This document shows, in pieces, positions 60,556 through 64,000 of a stretch of DNA of 64,000 nt. The position numbers and the translations under genes are program-made. Origin of the DNA: Candidatus Eiseniibacteriota bacterium (GTDB lineage Bacteria; Orphanbacterota; Orphanbacteria; Orphanbacterales; Orphanbacteraceae). The notes under the pieces are model-generated. The model searched no databases and had not been told where the DNA came from. It worked only from the letters and a program-made list of their open reading frames with translations. Where the stretch lies: positions 29,916-93,915 of the forward strand of contig JAJCZU010000001.1 of NCBI GenBank assembly GCA_029262235.1. Reading direction: 5' to 3'. Within the stretch, counting starts at the first letter, position 1; every line of letters begins with the position of its first letter.

Positions 60556-63384
60556 GTGAGTGGTGGCAGAAAGAAACTGTCCGAAAAAGCGACGGGAGCA
60601 GCAGTCCTGCAATCCCGGACGCAGTCTCCCGATCGCGCTTCCTTGCAAGGCCTCTCGTTCGAGAGGGTCTATACAACGGAAGGCATTCACCCGTACGACG
60701 AGGTGGAATGGGAGAAGCGTGACGCTTCGATTCAGGGTGAGGAGGGGCGAACGGTATTCGAGCGCAAAGATCTCGAATTCCCCACGTTCTGGTCGCAGCT
60801 TGCGACGAACGTCACCGTGTCCAAATACTTCCATAAAGTGAAGCCGGACGGAAACGGCGAGCGGAGTCTTCGTCAGCTCATCGATCGAGTTGCGAACACA
60901 ATCACCCAGTGGGGTGACGAAGACGGGTACTTTGCGACGGACGATGATCGCGAAGTCTTCCGCCACGAACTGATCTACCTGCTTCTGCATCAGAATGCCT
61001 GCTTCAACAGCCCCGTCTGGTTCAACGTCGGTATCGAAGAGAAGCCGCAGTGCTCGGCGTGTTTCATCAATGCCGTCGAAGATCGCATGGAATCGATTCT
61101 CGAGCTCGCGAAGACCGAAGGCATGCTCTTCAAGTGGGGTTCGGGGACGGGGTCGAACCTGTCGACGATCCGTTCGTCGCGCGAGTTTCTCTCGAGCGGC
61201 GGCACGTGCTCGGGCCCGGTTTCGTTCATGAAGGGTTACGATGCGTTCGCGGGTGTCATCAAGTCGGGCGGCAAGACGCGTCGCGCGGCGAAGATGGTGA
61301 TCCTGAACGCCGACCATCCCGACGTGCTCGATTTCATTAACTGCAAAGCGGCCGAAGAGAAGAAGGCGTGGATCCTGATCGACAAGGGATACGACGGCAG
61401 CCTCGACGGCGAAGCGTATCAGTCGATCTTCTTCCAGAATTCGAACAATTCGGTGCGGGCGAACGACAAGTTCATGCAGGCCGTTGTCGACGACGGTGAG
61501 TGGAGCACGCGCGCCGTGGCCGACGGTCAGATCGTCGACACGTATTCCGCGCGCGACATCATGTACCGGATCGCGGACGCCACGCACGTGTGCGGCGACC
61601 CCGGCATGCAGTTCGACACGGCGATCAACGACTGGCACACATGCCCGAACACGGACCGCATTCACGCGTCGAATCCGTGCAGTGAGTACATGTTCCTCGA
61701 CAACACGGCGTGCAATCTCGCGTCGATCAATCTCATGCGTTATCGCCAGGACGACGGTTCGTTCGACACGTCGCGCTTTGCGCACACAGTCGACGTCATT
61801 CTGACGGCGCAGGAAATCTTCGTCGACCGCGCGAGCTATCCGACGCCCGCGATCGACAAGAACTCGCACGACTTCCGTCCGCTCGGTCTCGGCTACGCGA
61901 ACCTCGGTGCGCTTCTGATGTCGAACGGCCTTCCGTACGACGGCGATGACGGTCGCGCGTATGCCGCGGCGGTTACGTCGCTTCTGTGCGGCCGCGCGTA
62001 TCGTCAGTCCGCGAAGATGGCGGCCGTGCGCGATCCGTTCAACGGCTACCAGAAAAACCGCAAGCCGATGCTGCGCGTGATCGGCAAGCATCGCGACGCG
62101 GCGTACAAGATCGACGCGGATACGCTGCCTTCACGGCTCTGGGCGGAAGCCACGCGGGCGTGGGATGAGGCGCTCGAGTTCGGCACGGAATACGGCTACC
62201 GCAACTCGCAGGTGACCGTGCTCGCGCCGACCGGCACGATCGGTTTCATGATGGATTGCGACACGACCGGGGTCGAACCCGACATCGCGCTCGTGAAGTA
62301 CAAGAAACTCGTCGGCGGCGGCGTCATGAAGATCGTGAACCAGACGGTGCCGCAGGCGCTCAAGGTTCTCGGTTACGACAGCGCGCAGATCGTCAACATT
62401 CTCGACTATATCGACGCGAACGACACGGTCGAAGGCGCGCCCGGTCTGAAAGACGGTGACCTCGCCGTATTCGATTGCGCTTTCAAGCCGAATACCGGTG
62501 TGCGTTCCATTCATCACATGGGTCACATCCGCATGATGGGCGCGGTGCAGCCGTTCCTTTCGGGCGCGATTTCGAAGACCGTGAACATGCCGACCGAAGC
62601 GACGCCCGAAGAGATCATGGACGCGTACATTCAGTCGTGGAAGCTCGGCGTCAAAGCCGTTGCGATTTATCGCGACGGATCGAAGCGCACGCAGCCGCTC
62701 ACGACGATGGACGAAGGCGAATCTGGCAAGGTGCGCGATGAGAAGAGCGCGAAGGCGAAGCGCAGAAGACTGCCCGACGAACGCCATTCGATCACGCACA
62801 AGTTCAGCGTCGGCGGACATGAAGGCTATATCACCGTCGGTCTCTACGAAGACGGGCTGCCGGGCGAAATCTTCATCACGATGTCGAAAGAGGGCTCGGT
62901 CGTTTCCGGTCTCATGGACGGCTTCGCGACTTCGATTTCGATGGCGCTGCAGTACGGCGTTCCGCTTTCGGTGCTGTGCAACAAGTTCAGCCACATGCGG
63001 TTCGAACCGTCCGGCTTCACGAACAACAAAGAGATTCCGATCGCGAAGTCGGTTACGGATTACATCTTCCGCTGGCTCGATCTCAAGTTCATGCAGCAGG
63101 ACGCGGTCGCGGATTCGATGGACGAAGAAGGCGTGCCGCTCGACCGGAACGATCTGTTTGCGGGCGCGCTCACGATCAAAGATCTCCCGGAAACCGAGCC
63201 CGATGTGGACAATCGAATCAAGGGCGCGTTCGAGGGAACGAGAGCGGAACTGCGCGTGGAGGAAAAACGCATCTTCCAGGCGCAGTCCGATGCGCCGCCG
63301 TGTTACAACTGCGGCGAAATCATGGTTCGCAACGGCGCCTGTTACAAGTGCCTGAATTGCGGTTCCGTTCACGGCTGCTCTTAG
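60556..63384 (+). CDS. nrdJ: Adenosylcobalamin-dependent (class II) ribonucleoside reductase
   Basis: A 942-residue enzyme that makes deoxyribonucleotides by a B12-derived radical, without oxygen. The core shows NACFNSPVWFNVG and PQCSACFINAVEDRM, GGTCSGPVSFMKGYDAFAGV, the radical-site region NPCSEYMFLDNTACNLASIN, and LAPTGTIGFMMDCDTTGVEP. After ~residue 750 is the TSCPD-type domain (HSITHKFSVGGHEGYITVGL), and the end carries a Cys-rich tail CYNCGEIMVRNGACYKCLNCGS that may shuttle electrons or bind zinc. The GTG start at 60556 follows a G-rich ribosome site. The adenosyltransferase gene begins nine bases after its stop, so coenzyme supply and use are coupled. Confidence 0.96.
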   Translation: MSGGRKKLSEKATGAAVLQSRTQSPDRASLQGLSFERVYTTEGIHPYDEVEWEKRDASIQGEEGRTVFERKDLEFPTFWSQLATNVTVSKYFHKVKPDGNGERSLRQLIDRVANTITQWGDEDGYFATDDDREVFRHELIYLLLHQNACFNSPVWFNVGIEEKPQCSACFINAVEDRMESILELAKTEGMLFKWGSGTGSNLSTIRSSREFLSSGGTCSGPVSFMKGYDAFAGVIKSGGKTRRAAKMVILNADHPDVLDFINCKAAEEKKAWILIDKGYDGSLDGEAYQSIFFQNSNNSVRANDKFMQAVVDDGEWSTRAVADGQIVDTYSARDIMYRIADATHVCGDPGMQFDTAINDWHTCPNTDRIHASNPCSEYMFLDNTACNLASINLMRYRQDDGSFDTSRFAHTVDVILTAQEIFVDRASYPTPAIDKNSHDFRPLGLGYANLGALLMSNGLPYDGDDGRAYAAAVTSLLCGRAYRQSAKMAAVRDPFNGYQKNRKPMLRVIGKHRDAAYKIDADTLPSRLWAEATRAWDEALEFGTEYGYRNSQVTVLAPTGTIGFMMDCDTTGVEPDIALVKYKKLVGGGVMKIVNQTVPQALKVLGYDSAQIVNILDYIDANDTVEGAPGLKDGDLAVFDCAFKPNTGVRSIHHMGHIRMMGAVQPFLSGAISKTVNMPTEATPEEIMDAYIQSWKLGVKAVAIYRDGSKRTQPLTTMDEGESGKVRDEKSAKAKRRRLPDERHSITHKFSVGGHEGYITVGLYEDGLPGEIFITMSKEGSVVSGLMDGFATSISMALQYGVPLSVLCNKFSHMRFEPSGFTNNKEIPIAKSVTDYIFRWLDLKFMQQDAVADSMDEEGVPLDRNDLFAGALTIKDLPETEPDVDNRIKGAFEGTRAELRVEEKRIFQAQSDAPPCYNCGEIMVRNGACYKCLNCGSVHGCS

Positions 63385-63393
63385 GAGCGTGCG

Positions 63394-63945
63394 GTGAAAA
63401 TCTATACGAAGACGGGAGACGACGGCAATACGTCGCTCTACGGTGGGGTGCGGACGAGGAAAGACGATCTTCGTGTAGAGGCTTACGGAACTGTCGACGA
63501 GCTGAACAGTGCGGTGGGAGTGATCCTGTCGCAACTGCGGAAGAATGATGGTGCTGGTCCGGGTTCAGATCTGACCCGGATTCAGCACCATCTCTTCCGG
63601 CTCGGCGCCGAACTCGCCGACCCGAAGGGGAAGGCGAAGAGCCGCACGATCGGCGAAGGTGAAATCAAGGGCCTCGAAACCGCGATCGACGGCTACGAAG
63701 AAAATCTCCCCGCGCTTACACAGTTCATTCTTCCCGGCGGCTCGAAGGCCGCATCCGCCGCGCATAACGCCCGCTCCGTCGCCCGGCGCGCCGAACGCAT
63801 CGTCGTTCACCTCGCGCGCCGCGACGAAATCTCGCCTCATATCATCGTTTACCTGAATCGATTGAGTGACTTCCTGTTCGTGCTCGCGCGCGTGATCAAT
63901 CGCGAAGAGGGCGCGGAAGAGACGGCCTGGGACGCAGAGGTTTAA
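63394..63945 (+). CDS. Cob(I)alamin adenosyltransferase, PduO type
   Basis: A 183-residue enzyme that transfers the adenosyl group of ATP to cob(I)alamin, making the cofactor needed by the adjacent reductase. The N-terminal ATP loop reads TKTGDDGNTSLYGGVR, followed by VEAYGTVDELNSAVG, FILPGGSKAASAAHNARSVA, RRAER and YLNRLSDFLFVLARV. All are typical of the PduO/trimeric family. The GTG start follows AGGAGC that overlaps the nrdJ stop. Sequence downstream degrades into poly-G. Confidence 0.96.
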   Translation: MKIYTKTGDDGNTSLYGGVRTRKDDLRVEAYGTVDELNSAVGVILSQLRKNDGAGPGSDLTRIQHHLFRLGAELADPKGKAKSRTIGEGEIKGLETAIDGYEENLPALTQFILPGGSKAASAAHNARSVARRAERIVVHLARRDEISPHIIVYLNRLSDFLFVLARVINREEGAEETAWDAEV

Positions 63946-64000
63946 GAGGAGGGGTGTGGGGGGGCGGGGGGGGGGGGTGGGGCGGGGGGAGAAGAGGGGG
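63946..64000. other. Low-complexity G-run at the window end, probable artefact
   Basis: The last 55 bases are almost all G with a few A, T and C. Nothing similar occurs elsewhere. It looks like poly-G read-through from two-colour sequencing at a contig end and should not be annotated biologically. Confidence 0.7.

Overview
The window is a GC-rich bacterial chromosome segment, very probably a metagenome-type contig, because the last 55 bases collapse into a poly-G run. Five secreted proteins end in the same FlgD-like tail (VYxxxGRxVRxL, then WDGRxxxG, then GVYFxR). Together with a class II ribonucleotide reductase, an ABC-permease/M1-peptidase fusion and a choice-of-anchor protein, this points to the FCB/Krumholzibacteriota/Eisenbacteria neighbourhood. 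The assignment is inferred from gene content and was not tested by phylogeny. No rRNA, tRNA, CRISPR array, insertion sequence or phage gene was recognised.

Layout. 1-8.6 kb (minus strand): an inhibitory-type lipoprotein serpin cut by the window edge, a secreted subtilase, an AmpG-like permease and a fused 2-oxoacid dehydrogenase E1. 8.8-12.1 kb (plus): a B12/siderophore-type ABC importer whose binding protein is separated from the ATPase and permease by 566 bases containing a large hairpin. 12-18.4 kb: an ANKH/MATE-like transporter, an EcsC-family protein, two tandem FlgD-tailed secreted paralogues, an ECF sigma factor. 18.4-27.5 kb: a GNAT acetyltransferase, an ABC exporter with the M1-peptidase fusion, a sulfotransferase, and an OmpA protein coupled to a beta-barrel. 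27.7-34.2 kb: a sulfatase, a choice-of-anchor B protein, a glutamine amidotransferase, TrmB and an EgtD-like methyltransferase. 34.3-40.4 kb (minus): a probable redox operon of a Cys-rich membrane protein, an FAD/polyferredoxin fusion, TVP38, a MerA-like oxidoreductase and DUF547. 40.5-46.6 kb: osmoprotectant ABC genes, D-Ala ligase, a VOC protein, two SDRs and a small membrane protein. 46.6-53.3 kb: YgfZ, proline dehydrogenase, a HAD phosphatase, a TM1410-type glycosidase and a second, divergent E1 fusion. 53.3-64 kb: rpsD, a 71-residue protein, SppA, TPR-thioredoxin coupled to a PAS histidine kinase, B12-dependent NrdJ and a cobalamin adenosyltransferase.

How genes fit together. Corrinoid import near the left end and NrdJ plus adenosyltransferase at the right end suggest a cell that imports corrinoid, adenosylates it and uses it for DNA precursor synthesis. 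The serpin and subtilase form a plausible surface protease/inhibitor pair. The 34.3-40.4 kb block looks like a membrane electron-transfer module of unknown substrate and is the best candidate here for an undescribed system.

Expression signals. Several genes have a TATAAT-like hexamer exactly 6-7 bases before the start codon and no Shine-Dalgarno sequence, which predicts leaderless mRNAs. Operon-internal genes instead carry good Shine-Dalgarno sequences or ATGA overlaps. Four intrinsic terminators are clear.
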